Positions 1 through 12,099 of a DNA stretch of 64,000 nt are shown piece after piece (the first letter of the stretch is position 1; every line of letters starts with the position of its first letter). The position numbers were made by a program, and so were the translations under genes. Location of the stretch: positions 5,115,569 through 5,179,568 of the forward strand of contig JAKSZT010054324.1 of NCBI GenBank assembly GCA_026826555.1. The letters run 5' to 3'. A model generated the notes under the pieces. The model had not been told where the DNA came from. It saw only the letters and a list, made by a program, of their open reading frames with translations, and made no database searches. Source of the stretch: Tolypeutes matacus. Lineage: Eukaryota; Chordata; Mammalia; Cingulata; Chlamyphoridae.

Positions 1-1555
1 TTGTTGGCACCTCTCTTGGCAGACTCCAGTGACGGCTCCCAACAGCAAGGGTGGCAAGAAAATGGAAATATAGGTTAAGGTGGATTCTTACTTACTTTGG
101 GGCCATCCAAACCTTCCATTTTGTTCTCATATTTGGATATTAAATATATATGACATATAACATGCATAAACATATATGAATACACACATATATAAATAAA
201 TATATATTCAAAAATCAAGTGTAGCATCAGAGATTAATGTTGCAACTAGATTCTAGATTATTTGAGACTGCAATTGTGCTTTCAAGTTGTATCTTGTATC
301 TCCAACATGAGATTGTATTTAGCAGTTTACTCTGTAGATGGAATAATCCAAACCCAAATTACTGGAGACAATAACCATCTTTTCACCCAAACTATATCTC
401 TGGTTTTATAAAAGATGTGAGATTACTATGCCATGACCTGGGTCCAAGGCACTTGTTTAGGAAGGACAAAATTAGCCATTAAGTCAGAAGAAGCATTATT
501 ATCATCAAGAAGGAAAATTAATTATGTTGTTTGGAGGACTTAGAATGAAAGGGATTTCATTATTGTTCAAGACATTCTCACTCTTTTTAACAAGTGAAGA
601 GTTGCAAACACAGTAAATGAGCTGTTTTAGGGAATTTGAATAATATTTTAGTGTTTAATGCACAGGGTAGCAACTTCATAGCTTACCTTCCTCACCATTC
701 ACATCTGTAAAAGATATTTATAATTCTCTCTGGTACTTTACATGTGTATTAGTTTTAAAAGAGTACTCTGAAGATACTGTATGTTGCTCTGTAGCTTTTT
801 AATAGTGATGTTGCCCTCTGAAAGATGTGAAGTGCCTTGGATGATAAATGAATATTTTAATCCATATGAGTTGCATGGAACATGCTATATATTAATAAAA
901 AGGCACACTCATTGTCTGAAATTATCAGTGGCACACTTCAGCCTCAAGTATCCTCATGTTGTCCATTCGGAATGGCTCACTTAAGTTAGAAGATATCTGA
1001 AAAGTGTTTGAACAACTTGGTGTTCCTGTGAGAATTATAATGATTTCTATGCTAGAGACACTACGGGCAATAACACAACAAAATGGGCAAATTTTTCACC
1101 AGGTCCTAGAGACACCATGTTGGCTCTATCTCCTAGATTCTCCATCTTTAGTCTATATGCTGGCCCTTCACTCATCAACAAAATAAAACAGATTTATCAT
1201 CATATAAAAAAGCAACTCTTATTTTAATTTTAGAAGGTTGTTTATCAGGAGAAATAAGAAATACCTAGTACTCATGGGAAAATAGGGGTTTTGTGAAACG
1301 ATAAATTGCAAGAAAAGGTTGTATTGATCAAGAACCAAAAGAATGACCCAAAAATTAGTGGGGAGGAAGGCTGGTGGGCAAGAGAATGAGAGAAGATGAG
1401 GAAGCGAAAGAAGGGAGGAAAGAATGTGGAAGGTTAATAGCATAAACACAAGCAAAGAATTGTCACAGCCCTTCATATGTTTAGAGACAAGTCATAAATC
1501 TATATGGCAGCCTATAGGTTTTATGACAGAAAAATGAGAAATAAGGCCAGAAAGG
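1..1555. other. AT-rich unique DNA, no gene seen
   Basis: I recognise no gene or repeat family here. A run of alternating TA-rich sequence lies at about 146-210. Short open frames near 781-1186 and on the minus strand at 1219-1476 have no recognisable motif and no promoter or splice context, so I read them as chance. Confidence 0.5.
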
Positions 1556-1559
1556 AAGG

Positions 1560-1810
1560 TAAAGTCCAGAAAATGGGAAAAAAATATTGTGAATAGACAT
1601 TTCACAGAAGAATGAATCCAAAATGTGAATTATCACATGAGAAAATGTTCAATGTCACTTTTGGTTAGGGGACTGCAAATCAAGTTTTCAATGTTATTGT
1701 TTTATACAACTTGGCTAGGCAAAAATTGTAATGACCTAACGTCCCTGTTATGGAGAGGATGTGAAGTAAAAGGTGCTGTGATAGAGATATCAAACAGACA
1801 TTCATATCTG
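1560..1810 (+). mobile_element. Old L1 ORF2 3' fragment
   Basis: The plus strand carries decayed L1 ORF2 C-terminal sequence: an Asn-Arg-His-Phe stretch, then a Met-Arg-Lys-Cys-Ser block and a Trp-Arg-Gly-Cys-like block. The same order is seen far more clearly in the L1 at 13435-13980. Stops and small gaps break the frame. It is an ancient truncated copy. Confidence 0.6.
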
Positions 1811-1849
1811 GTCTTCTTTCTTGCTGGGGGCATGCAGGAGGATTGCACT

Positions 1850-2200
1850 CCTTCACCCCTTTGCAATTAGAAGGGCAATGTCACTAGTGCTGGCCAATAA
1901 GTGGGCAATATGTGTTGCTTACATGTCAGATATGTGTCCGTCTATGTCAAAGCACTTAATTGTCATTGCAATGTCCTGTCTCTTCTCTTCTCCTGCCACA
2001 ATGATTGTGGATGAAACTTCATGTAGAAATGAGAGCCCAAATTTAAGGATCCTGAATTGCTTCATAAAGGGCAACTGGCCTGGAGATATCCTAGACTCAC
2101 ATTTGATTTTACATGAATGAAAAATAAATGATTGTTGTGTTAGCTTCTGAGACTGGGATTGTTCATTGCCACAACATAACTGAGCCTGTTCAGTATCATA
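1850..2200 (+). mobile_element. Degenerate LTR-like fossil (possibly MLT1)
   Basis: The last 80 bases, an AATAAATGATTGTTGTGTTAG-like stretch followed by a GGGATTGTTCATTGCC-like stretch, resemble the 3' end of ERVL-MaLR MLT1 LTRs. The rest is too diverged to place by eye, so the family is uncertain. Confidence 0.35.
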
Positions 2201-2254
2201 TTGGTATTTTCATACCTTGCCCACAGAAACATTCATCCCTTTAGGAAGGCAATG

Positions 2255-2765
2255 TAACAACACCTACTAAAATAAAAGATATGTAAATGCTTTGACTGGT
2301 CAAATTCACTGTAGGGAATTTATTCCACAGAAATAAAAGTACCATTTAGTTAGGACATATTACAAGGAAATTTATTTTAGCACTGGTTTTTAATGACCAA
2401 GAAAAGAAAATTCCCAACAATCAGGGAATTTTTTCATAACTAGCAAGTTCATACCACAGAATATTGTACAACCTTTATAAATAGTGAATTGAAGTTAGAT
2501 GACTAGAAGAGATTTCTGCAAGGTGTAAATGTGTTGTAAATGTGTACCAAGACTCCCTTTTGAAAGCAAATAAGGACAAAAATTATTTTACAGCAATGTT
2601 TATTTATACATAGATCTCTGTAGGGTTATGTAAATGGAGAAAAATAGGGACGAGTTGTTGATATTGCTTTTCTGGGTAGGGTAGGAATGAAGAGCAGAGT
2701 TATTGATTTAGGGGAAGAAGAGTACAAGTTGGTCCTATACAATTTATATAAAATATACAAAAATA
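2255..2765 (+). mobile_element. Old L1/HAL1 3' end fragment
   Basis: The order of phrases matches the 3' part of old L1/HAL1 elements: a block about a small animal-wide 'cagcactggtttttaat' motif, an AGGGAATTTTTTC-like block, an 'accacagaatattgtacaacc' block and a run before a weak A-rich end. It is strongly diverged. Confidence 0.45.
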
Positions 2766-3884
2766 CTAAACAAGTCAATTCATCTATGGGAAATAGTGTA
2801 TAGTGAAAAACAGTCTACTGATGACAAAATGTGCATAGATTCACAATAGGGCATGTTTCAGAAGGTTAATCTTGGGTCCCAATTCATCCTGGCACAGCTC
2901 CTCAAAGAACACTCAAGACCATGAATTGTATATCCTGGAAGAAACCTGATGGAAAAGATATTTTAGTCTTCAGGGCTTTCCCACACACATATGGTGTCTC
3001 TCAACAGTTCTTATTTAATAGCTAAAATATTTGTTACTTCTTCTGTACTTAGTAGAATCTAAAAAATAGATACTCATTCTCAAATCATATATTCTCCCAT
3101 TGTAATTTTAGTCATTTTAAAAAATTATTTTCATTTTTATCCTTTTGCATTTAAAAACATAAAATTTACCTGTATTTTTCTTTTATGAAGAAACAATCTC
3201 TTGACCCCCATCTTAGAGGAAGAGTGAGAGTGTTTTCCAAGCCAGGACTTCCTGTGTGATTTTTAACAATATCTCACAGCATATATAGTACTGGAACATC
3301 TGGATGAATATGGCAAATCCCATATTCCCAGGGTCCACCCACATGGATTATTTTTAGCATCTCTTGATTTTAAAAAATACTCTCATTTATTGATTTCGAT
3401 AGGCCTCTTTCTTAAATTCCCTTAATAAAGGAAGCTAATCTGCTTAAATTTTCATAGAATGCATGGCTACAGTTTTTATGGCCAATGCCAGGCATTTGCA
3501 TTTGATGAGACTTATGTTTGATACACTAATTATTTTAGGCTTTCCAGGATAAGTACTTTTCAAAAGAAACCACTATACAGAAAGAACAATTTATTATATT
3601 CAGAACACCATGGTTAAAAGGGGAAGCTAGACTGAAATTCAATGAAAGTCATGAGCTAATCCCAATGTAGCTCATGATCATATAGTGCCAAGAATTAGGG
3701 TCAGTTAGTAAAGTCACAGAAAGGGTTCTAAAAACAGATTACTTAGCAGTAAACACTCTGCTGATCTTGTTGTTTTACTAAGATTTTGTTTCATAAAACT
3801 GATGCTCAAGGTATTTGAATGAATATTAATATGTTGCTACAGATAGAGAATGTAAATGCCATAAGAGCAGTATTTTATTTTTAA
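2766..3884. other. Unique DNA, nothing recognised
   Basis: No gene, RNA gene or named repeat is seen. An ATTTGCAT octamer-like word occurs near 3496. A single octamer is expected by chance and is not called as a site. Confidence 0.45.
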
Positions 3885-3965
3885 TGTTTAATTCACTACT
3901 GCATACAGAAGCTACAGCAGTGCCCAGAACATGGTAGGCATTTAATAAATATTTTTTAAGGAAAA
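3885..3965 (+). mobile_element. L2 3' end fragment
   Basis: The words 'cagtgcccagaacatggtag' followed by 'gcatttaataaatat' are the typical 3' terminal signature of L2 LINEs on the plus strand. Confidence 0.55.
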
Positions 3966-5990
3966 AAAGTAAATTTAAAACCACAGCTGAAGAACCAAGT
4001 GGTGGTGAGTTTATAGCTGTGTTTAAAAAGTACCGCCTTTGTGGAGGTCACTGTATTCTGGCTTTGGTGGCTGGGGTGTGGTAGGGCATTAGGAGAGTGT
4101 TCTTCAGATGGCTTGAGGAAGTAGCCCATCGGCCAAATTGCTTGATTTTTAACCTAGGCACTGCCTACACATTAGGTAATTTGTACTCATTCAAGAATAG
4201 GTAAGCTTTTATAAGCAAAACCTTCTCACCCCCCGAGTCCCACCCCCTTAGAAGTTTCCATTTCGCCTCTGTAGGGACTCTAATTAGGACTACTATTTTG
4301 GGTTTTATAATAAATGCTCAATTCCTTTGTGGCACAATAAAGACTCATACCCCAAGAAGAATATTTGGGTATTGGTATTACCAGAACAAAACATACTGGA
4401 TATGATTGTCATGCCAAGAAATTGTTTACTGTTCATAAGTCCAGGAAGTTTATCAGGCCTACTGATCTTTTGGAGTACTGTCTGATGAGCAAAAGTTGTT
4501 CACATTTCTTGGTAGCATTAATGTAAATTTAATTACTCAGTATGCCTATGGTATAATTTTTCTTCCCTGTAAAGGTAGGTCAGCACATTAGAAAGGTTAA
4601 GAACCTCATTCTAATTGGAGCCACAAAATATCGTTAATTAAATCCCCACAGGAGTCCCTCCAGATTGAACTACATTTATTGAACTCATAGAAGATTAAAC
4701 AGTGTAATCCTTTTACTTCTCTGAATGAGGATAGCATATTTTCCTTTACAATTATGCTCTTCAAAATGCACACTTACATCCTTTTTCTAGCTGATTTATA
4801 AGGTTTGTAAGTTTCTTTCTTTCACAGAGAAAAATGTCCCTTCATATGCATATCCAATTAATACTGCTACTACTACTAACAGACCATGCAATGCTTTTTA
4901 CCTAAAACCAAGATGCCTCTGTGGTTAGACTCTCAGTTTTTGTTTTTCTATGGGACAAAATCATAACCAGGTTATCTTTATATCTTTCAAATCTCTAACA
5001 ATGAATTCATGTGTAGACTATAGTAAAAGTGTTTCAGAGTCCCATCAGAGAAATTAACTGGTTCAATCCTGTTCCTTCTGGCAGAATTGTGTTCAGAATA
5101 AAACATATCTAACTTCCCAAGTGTGCTTTGAAATATTTTACTGTAGGTAAATTCAAAGTATAATTTTACTTTTCTTTATAGCCCCATTTGCCCTCTAGTG
5201 ACCCAGATGAAAATCTGGAAATTCTATGTAGTTCTTTTAAAGTTTATGGGGCTTCACAAGAAAGAGTTAGATGGGCCAATAACTGTTGCCTATTGAATTT
5301 TTTATTGCAAATTGTAAGATAATGTCTTCTATAGAACTCTCCTGCCATGACCACCCACCTGCAAAAAGTAAATGTCCAACCTACTTGATATGACCTGTAA
5401 GGCTGTTGAGGACACTCTTGGAACTTCTGATCACACTCCTCCCTGTAGGTTCTGAACCAACTGAGAAACAGAAGTAGGATTCAGGTGTCAAATATCACCA
5501 TGTAATAGCTTTTTTGTTGTTGATTTTGAACACTCTGTATTAGAGAAAATGGCTGGTAATTTTGATCCTAATTTCTGTCCTATTTTTTCCCATGTCTGAA
5601 TCATACAGTTGCTGAGCAGAGAAACACTTTTCCCCACCTCTTAGCGCCTACCTGTCACTTCAAGGTCAGAAAGCAGAACACAGATATTCAGTATGCTAGC
5701 TAGGCTGAGAAAAAAAAAAGAGACAGTCCCCAAGGATTACTCAACACATTAACCTTGCCCCAAAGGAGAATATGAATCAGTAGATCTCAGACTTTCTCCT
5801 ATTTGTCAACCAGATAAAGATTTAAGTGAGAGTTAGTTACAAAGCATATTAATAGTCTCTAATATCTCCTTCCAAAAGGTAGTACTATTTTATGTTACAG
5901 CCACACTTCTGAAAAAGGAAAATGATGGGTCCCCTAAAAAGTGGCCATCAATATACTCATCCTCTTTTGAATCACTTATTGTTTTCCTTC
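3966..5990. other. Unique DNA, nothing recognised
   Basis: About 2 kb without any gene or repeat family that I can name. It has ordinary AT-rich composition with a few C-rich patches, for example near 4228-4250. Confidence 0.45.
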
Positions 5991-5994
5991 CCCT

Positions 5995-6310
5995 AATACA
6001 TCTACCTTATGCTATGAAATATCTCTATTGCACATACATTTTGCTATGCCTAGAATGTGCTCTCTCATTCTGAACTGTTTATCAGTTTTCTTTAGGAAAG
6101 GGTTCAAGCATCATTTCCTCCATTCATCCTATCTTGACTCCATCAGATAGTCACAACTCTTTAATTTTATATATCCTCATGCTACCTTACATTTAACTTA
6201 CTATGGTTAATAACTTCATGGCAATATTTTTAATGTGTCTGTCTTCTTACTTGATTGTGAAAGCAGGAACGATTTAATGTACAATTGCTTAACAAATGAA
6301 TGAATAATGA
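5995..6310 (+). mobile_element. L2 LINE 3' fragment
   Basis: The block runs through the L2 3' end order: 'tagaatgtgctctctcattc', a stretch about grouped complaint-like 'ggttcaagcatcatttcctc', 'gtgtctgtcttcttacttga', and an end with repeated 'aatgaatgaataatg'. It is diverged but ordered. Confidence 0.55.
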
Positions 6311-6454
6311 GTTATTCATTCATTAAACATAGACTAGTGTTATAATACTAGTTTTGCCACTAGCTGTGCTATATTCATTCGTTCATTTAATGAGTATATA
6401 AAGAGCCGATTATATAACTTCCATAGGGCTATATGCCATGAATAAAATAATTTA

Positions 6455-6625
6455 ATATTTCATCTGATCAACAAATATTTATTGACTACTTATTATATAT
6501 TTGTTTTTGGGTAGGAGGCTAGGTAAATGGTAATGAAGGAGGCAACTCTGGTCATTATCCATGAAAGCTTATGTACTAGCAATGAAGAAGGCCAAGAAAA
6601 CAAGGATATTTCTATCAGGATATAA
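6455..6625 (-). mobile_element. L2 LINE 3' fragment, reverse
   Basis: The sequence 'caacaaatatttattgacta' followed by a 'ggtaggaggctaggtaaat' stretch and an 'agcttatgtactagcaatg' stretch is the reverse complement of the L2 3' end. Confidence 0.5.
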
Positions 6626-6759
6626 GTAATATGATAATAGTGGTATGCACTAAATCGACGGTAGAAAAAGTTCCACATTAACATCTGTTTGAGTCCAGAG
6701 GTGAGAGGCACAATGGCATGTCAATGACTCAGTGTGGCAGAAGTAAAGATCTTCAGGGG

Positions 6760-6905
6760 GATAAATTATTATAGTTAGTATTTAATGAGTTTTCATTATG
6801 TACCAGGCAATGCTAAAAGTACCTGCAAGTAACTCAAGCAATGTTCAGAACAATCCTCTCTCACAGAGGAGATGTGAGATGAGGCTGGAAGTAAGAGGAG
6901 AGAAC
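6760..6905 (-). mobile_element. MIR fragment, reverse
   Basis: The order 'cattatgtaccaggcaatgc', 'aagtaactcaagcaatg' and 'cacagaggagatgtgagatg' fits the reverse complement of a diverged MIR 3' half. Confidence 0.4.
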
Positions 6906-7480
6906 AGATCATGCCAGACCTTTATATTCCAAGTTAATGAACTTGAATTTTATTTTGTGATAATGTGAAACCATTGCAGGATTTACTCACTATCAAATTC
7001 ATATTTTATAAAGATTACTGGCTTTCATGAAGAAAATACATTGGGGGGATGGCAAGATCTTAGTAATCAAGAAGAGATGATATGGATTTTAGAAGCAATC
7101 ATTAATAATAAATTAGATACCATCAGTATGAGAGGATTCCAAGATTAAAGAGACATTAAGGGAGAAATACAGGTTGGATGATTCACTAGATGTATGGTTT
7201 GAAGAGTAAGGGTAGCATAGTACCCAATGTGATGTCTTAGGTAAGCATATTTTGCCATTTACTAGAGAATACATTTAAGAGGTAATATGGTGAATGAGGA
7301 GGTTTGGGTGAGGGAGAGATATAAGCTCAGTTTTAGACATATTAAACTCAAGATATCAGTTCTTGACAAGTGGGAGTGTCCAATTTGTAGTTGTCTATAC
7401 AGATCTGGAGAGGCAGATGAGGAGAAAGACAGTGCTAGGAAGGGAGTGTGATGGAGCATATAGGAGAACCCCTAACCTCT
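6906..7480. repeat. Ancient interspersed repeat, family not assigned
   Basis: The text, including 'gatcatgccagacctttata', a 'gaaaccattgcagg' block, 'cagttttagacatattaaac' and 'acagatctggagaggcag', follows an old mammalian interspersed sequence that I recognise but cannot name with certainty. A related sequence in the opposite sense is seen at 18490-18840 and in the 43.2-43.4 kb interval. Confidence 0.35.
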
Positions 7481-7844
7481 GAGGGCTGTTGGCCAGGTAA
7501 GGTCTTCCAGAGAATGTGATCTTTAGTGATATATAGAACATCCCTTAGCAGCAGTTTTGCAAATTAAAATGAAACACTTAAACTTTAACCTTCCTGAGAG
7601 TTTTAGGAAAACACAATGCACATTCTGCCTGTAATAAGAATTGACATCTGGTGGTCAGTGCAAAAGACTTTGAAATGCTACAATGCCCTAGATACCTTCT
7701 AAAATATACAAGAAAAATCGATATGTGTTTGGCATTATTTAACATGAAATGTATTCCCAATATTCTTCAGTGTAAAATCTAATTTCTGGTAGATATAGGA
7801 ATTGCTAATCAAAATGTTTGCTTAATAGGAATTATAGTAGCCAA
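7481..7844. other. Unique DNA, nothing recognised
   Basis: No gene or repeat family is seen in this 360-base stretch. Confidence 0.4.
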
Positions 7845-8035
7845 TATATATTGATACTCACTATATGTCAGGCAGTGACCTAAGTTCCTTATATACATTA
7901 ATTTATATAATGCTCAAAACAACCTAATTTTACAGATAAGGAGATTGGGGCATATAAAGTTTAAGTGATAAGTGGACGAAACTCCATCTGAACCCAGGGA
8001 GGTTGGTTGAAGGACCTGCACTGTGTTGATGCTCT
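7845..8035 (-). mobile_element. MIR fragment, reverse
   Basis: The run 'actatatgtcaggcagtgac', 'aatgctcaaaacaacctaat', 'tttacagataaggagattgg' and 'ctgaacccaggg' is the reverse complement of a MIR element covering its core and 3' half. Confidence 0.65.
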
Positions 8036-8309
8036 AGTGGCATCACTAGATGGTCATTCTAAATAACAACTGATAGCATTCTTAGCCAAATTTAGCACTG
8101 GTAAAACGATATTAATAGTAAAATTTAAAGGCAGTAATTTTTAACCTTTAGATTATTCAACTGATAACAAAATTGGATTTTTTTTTTCAGTATTTCACTC
8201 AGCATGTGTAAAATACCTGCACAATATTAATAGCTGCATGTTCTGCTGTTGTTAAGAGTCTGGGAATCACACAAAAAGTTGAACTTTTGGCACCTTTAAT
8301 CATAGCTAG

Positions 8310-8743
8310 TGTATTAGTCAGGATTCTCTAGGGAAACAGTACCAAGAGGAGATATCTGTAAATAGTATGAGATTTTATAAAATTGTCTCATGTGACCATG
8401 GGAATGCACAAGTCCAAATTCTATAGGGCAGGCTGCAAGCCAGGGACTCCTATGAAGGTTCTTGATGAGTTCCCTAGGAGAGGCTGTCTGTCTGAAGCAG
8501 AGATGGAAATTCTATCTCTGAATGCTGAAATCACTTCTCCTTTTAAGGCCTTCAACTGATGGGATAAGACGTTACTCATTGCTGACAGCAATCTCCCCAG
8601 CAGATGTAATCAGCCATATATGCAATCATCTCACTGATAATTAAAGCCCACGAAATGCCCTTATATTACAATTAGCCCAGTGCTTGCTTGACCAAATAAC
8701 TGGGCACCCTTACCTGGCCAAGTTGACACATTAGTTAATCACA
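8310..8743 (-). repeat. ERV-L (MLT2-like) 3' LTR
   Basis: On the plus strand the block starts TGTATTAGTCAGGATTCTCT and ends at TTAATCACA, giving TG...CA ends in both orientations. The phrase 'ctggccaagttgacacatta' near the end is typical of MLT2-type ERV-L LTRs. The start is shared with the partner LTR at 16563. Confidence 0.8.
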
Positions 8744-8755
8744 GTCCACCCCTGG
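8744..8755 (-). other. ERV-L polypurine tract
   Basis: Directly before the LTR on the minus strand lies CCAGGGGTGGAC, a purine-rich plus-strand primer site in the expected place. Confidence 0.6.
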
Positions 8756-9205
8756 TCAGCTTGGCAGCCATACACATCACCTTAAACCATACTTAATCTT
8801 TAAATAAAAACAATAAAAGACATATTTTTTTCTGCCTAACAATACTCAACTGTCCTGTGTACAACGAGAAACACACTAAAACCCTCCAGAATAGGGTGCA
8901 AGTCTGTGGGTAATATTTTCTCTTAAACTTCACATCCTTAAATACTACAACATAAACCAAAGACAACTTATGTCATTATGATAAGAAAAAAAGATAGGGA
9001 AGAAAACAAAGATATTCATTTTATGTACATATACAAACATACTTGTAACAAAACAAGGAAGACATATTCATGACTATTATAGTCCTCGTTTCTATAACTG
9101 TCATATGGTTGAAGTTAGTATTAACCACTACCTTCTTCCTCTACTCATTCCATGCTGCCTTTACCCTCAGCAATCACCTCAGCCATGGCTCTTTGGTAGA
9201 ATGAC

Positions 9206-10087
9206 TTAGACCTTCAGTCCTGAAGATTCTGGGTCATTGTTAGTCCTGCTTGGATTGGGTTGTTGCAATTTTCCATTGACTTTAATCACAGAGCATGGTA
9301 GTACTAAGAGACACCCTAGGGGATCGCCTGTATTCCAAGCAAACTCTTTACCTCCATTGTGTAGTTGCAGTCTTATTTCCCCTTTATAGTCAGGATCAAT
9401 CACCCCAACTGTGGCCGTTGGGGAATTTGATGTAATTATGAATTCCAAAAATATAATTGAATCATGCTTGTAAACTGATATGTTAATCTGGGCATGATTA
9501 AGTTAGGATTAGGGCATTGAGCCCCACCCCTTGGTGGGTGGGGAATCGAATATAAAAGGCAAGGCAAAGGACAGTAGAAGCAGTCTTTTGAGAAGCAGTT
9601 TTGATGTTGGGAAGAAGGCCCCAGGAGGTAAAAAGCAAGCCATTCACCTGATCGTCTACAGCTGACCTTGTGGAGGAAACAGGAGCTAAGCCCGGAGAGA
9701 AATGCAGCCCCGGGAAGAGAGGAACCCCAGAAGCCTGAACCCTGGCAAACGCTGGCAGCTGTCTTGCTCTAACACGTGGCAATGGACTGTGGTGAGAGAA
9801 GAAACTTAACACTTTATGGCCTGTGGACTTCTACCCCAAATAAATACCCTTTATAAAGACCAACCCACTTTTGGTATTTCACATTAGCACCCCTTTGGCT
9901 GACTAATACACCAACCAATACAATAATTCCCTTCTTTGCCTGTTGGTTCAGGAGCCCAAAGTGGCCAGGTGGCAGTCTTAACTTCCAGTTCAATGGAATC
10001 ATTGTTGTTTCCTAGTGTAAGCACTTCTCCTTTTGGAACTAAAACCTGTCGACCAGTAGAGCTTAAGGTTGCAGGGATAGGAAGCAA
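9206..10087 (-). pseudogene. ERV-L dUTPase remnant, split by a MaLR LTR
   Basis: Two minus-strand pieces encode a dUTPase-like domain. The upstream piece (about 9911-10087) carries the beginning, with a Pro-Ile-Pro-Ala-Thr start and a Trp-rich middle. The downstream piece (9206-9430) carries the GVIDPDYKGEI motif and a Gly-Asp-Pro-Leu-Gly-Cys-Leu-Leu-Val block. ERV-L elements are known to carry a dUTPase at the end of pol; the enzyme hydrolyses dUTP. A MaLR LTR (9428-9910) interrupts the frame. The piece before the insert also switches frame, so it is a pseudogene. Confidence 0.75.
9428..9910 (+). mobile_element. ERVL-MaLR LTR, 5' truncated, inside ERV-L dUTPase
   Basis: It aligns with the LTRs at 43732 and 45921: 'ttatgaattccaaaaata', 'gagccccaccccttggtggg', 'cttctaccccaaataaatac' and an end at 'cctttggctgactaataca'. 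The first 20 bases of the LTR (TGTAGCAGTTTGG-type start) are absent or eroded. It is a solo LTR, younger than the ERV-L it interrupts. Confidence 0.8.
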
Positions 10088-10199
10088 AAATTTTCCTCAT
10101 GAATCACTAGGGATAGTAGTGAGTGGTGCCACTCCCATTTCCACCCCTAGATACATGGACCCATGGATCTTGGCTACGAGAGAAACATCAACATAGAGT

Positions 10200-12099
10200 G
10201 TACGCTGATTTAGAGCATACACACTCACCTGGAGAACATTGCCCCTGACCTGCAAGGTATTGCCACATTGTTGGCACCATAATTGAGTATTTAAAAGTCA
10301 TTCCACTGCTTTTTATCCATCCAGCTGCTTCAGGATGATGGGGAACATGGTAAGATCAGTGACCTCCATGAGCATGTGCCCATTCCTGCACATCATTTGT
10401 TGTGAAGTGGGTTCTTTGATCAGAATCAATGCTGTGTATAATCCATGGCAGTGAATAAGACATTTGGTAAGTCCATGGATGATAGTTTGGAAGAAGCATT
10501 GCGTGGAGGGCAGGCAAACCCATATCCAGAGTATATGTCAGTTCCAGTTAAAACAAATCACTGCCTCTTCCATGATGGAAGTGGTACAATATAATCAACC
10601 TGTCACCATATAGCAGGCTGATCACCTCAGGGAATGGTGCCATATAAGAAGCTGCATGTGGGTGCCATATAAGGAGCTGAGTGTGGGCCTGGCATATTGG
10701 GCACTCAGTAGTGGCTGTAGCCAGGTTGGCCTTAGTGAGGGTAAGTCCATGTTGCTGAGTCCATGCATAAACTCCATCCCTACAAACATGGCCACTTTAT
10801 TCATGAGCCTATTGGGCAATGACAGGAGTGGCTGGGGAAAGAGTCTGACTGCTATCCACAGAATGGATCATCTTATCCACCTGAAGTCACCCTCTAGTGA
10901 GCATTCATGTGGGACACAAATATTTTCATGTTTTTTTGACCCCTCAGAAAGGTCTATCCACAAACCTCTTTCCCAGAACTCTTTGTCATCAATTTTCCAA
11001 TCATATTCCTTCAAAGTCCCTGACCATCCAGCCAAATCATTGGCAACAGCCCATGAATCAGTCTACAAATGCACCTTTGGCCATTTCTTCTTCCAAGCAA
11101 AGTGAACAATCAGGTGCGCTGCTTGAAGTTCGACCCACAACGAAGATGTCCCCTCACCACTGTCCTTCAGGGATATCCCAGAAAGGGGCTGCATTTTTAC
11201 ATTTTTTTTAGTGTGTGAAAGGCGTGGGTAGATTTTATTTATTACCCTATATCTACAATTTAATTTGAGGTAAAATATCAGCAACACATAAAAATGTCTA
11301 TTTCTGCTACCGTGTAATAGAATTCTCCATTGTGAATATTGTGATAAGCTAATGAATACTCTATGCCATCACATACTCTAGGCTTTTCATATAGGTGGTA
11401 TTTTACAACTCTTATTGTTTGTGAAATCATGACACCTGTAAGATTCTCCTACAACTGGTGAAGACATCAGTGACCCCTTATACAGCACACTGAAGGCTCA
11501 ATGTTACAAGGAAAATTATAAAATAATGAAGGTAATGAAACCACCTTGAGCCTGATCCAATTTGGCACAGTGTTTCAAAGAATTCCACACTGCAATAGGT
11601 TACATGATACTGAGGCTGTAGTGTCATTTAGCTTGCCCCAATACTCATACCTGATTGTAAACTTCTGATACAAGCAGTTGTCCATCTTTGAGTGGTACCT
11701 GCATATCATGTAGAACCATCTGTAAACCAGGCCCAAGTCTTCTCTTCCTCAGTCAACTGATTATATGGTACTTCCCAAGAGGCCATATCTGTGGGCTGGG
11801 AAGGAGAAGGTAATATTGAAGGAGTGGTGGTCATGGGCATTTGGGCCACTTCCTCATGTAACTGACTTGTGACTTCAGGACCCACTTGAGCACTATCTTG
11901 AATATACCACTTCCACTTTATAACAGAGTGCTGCTTTGTGCATGCCCAACTTTATGGTTTGGTGAATCAGACAATGCCCAGCTCATCATGGGCAATTCAG
12001 GTCTCATGGTAACTTGGTGGCCATGATTAAGTGTTCAGTATCTACTAAGGCCCACTAGCAGGCCAAAATCTGTTTCTCAAAAGGAGACTAGTTACCTGC
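10200..12099 (-). pseudogene. ERV-L RNase H - integrase remnant
   Basis: In the minus-strand sense, about 11110-10850 resembles the RNase H end, with a Asp-Ser-Trp-Ala-Val-Ala-Asn block and Trp-Ser-Gly-Thr. About 10720-10690 contains Cys-Pro-Ile-Cys, fitting the integrase zinc-binding HHCC domain. Near 10440-10400 the Ser-Ile-Asp-Ser-Asp block fits the second catalytic Asp. At about 10310 the expected Gly-Trp-Ile-Glu reads Gly-Trp-Ile-Lys, so the third catalytic residue is lost. Stops are frequent. The 12.1-11.3 kb stretch is pol connection sequence with no clean motif. Confidence 0.65.

Noticed and set aside
9498..9812. 104-codon minus-strand frame
   Set aside because: It is antisense to the MaLR LTR at 9428-9910; similar frames appear over the other LTR copies (43832-44048, 45871-46413).
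10656..11211. 149- and 104-codon plus-strand frames
   Set aside because: They overlap the minus-strand ERV-L RNase H/integrase remnant and show no motif of their own.
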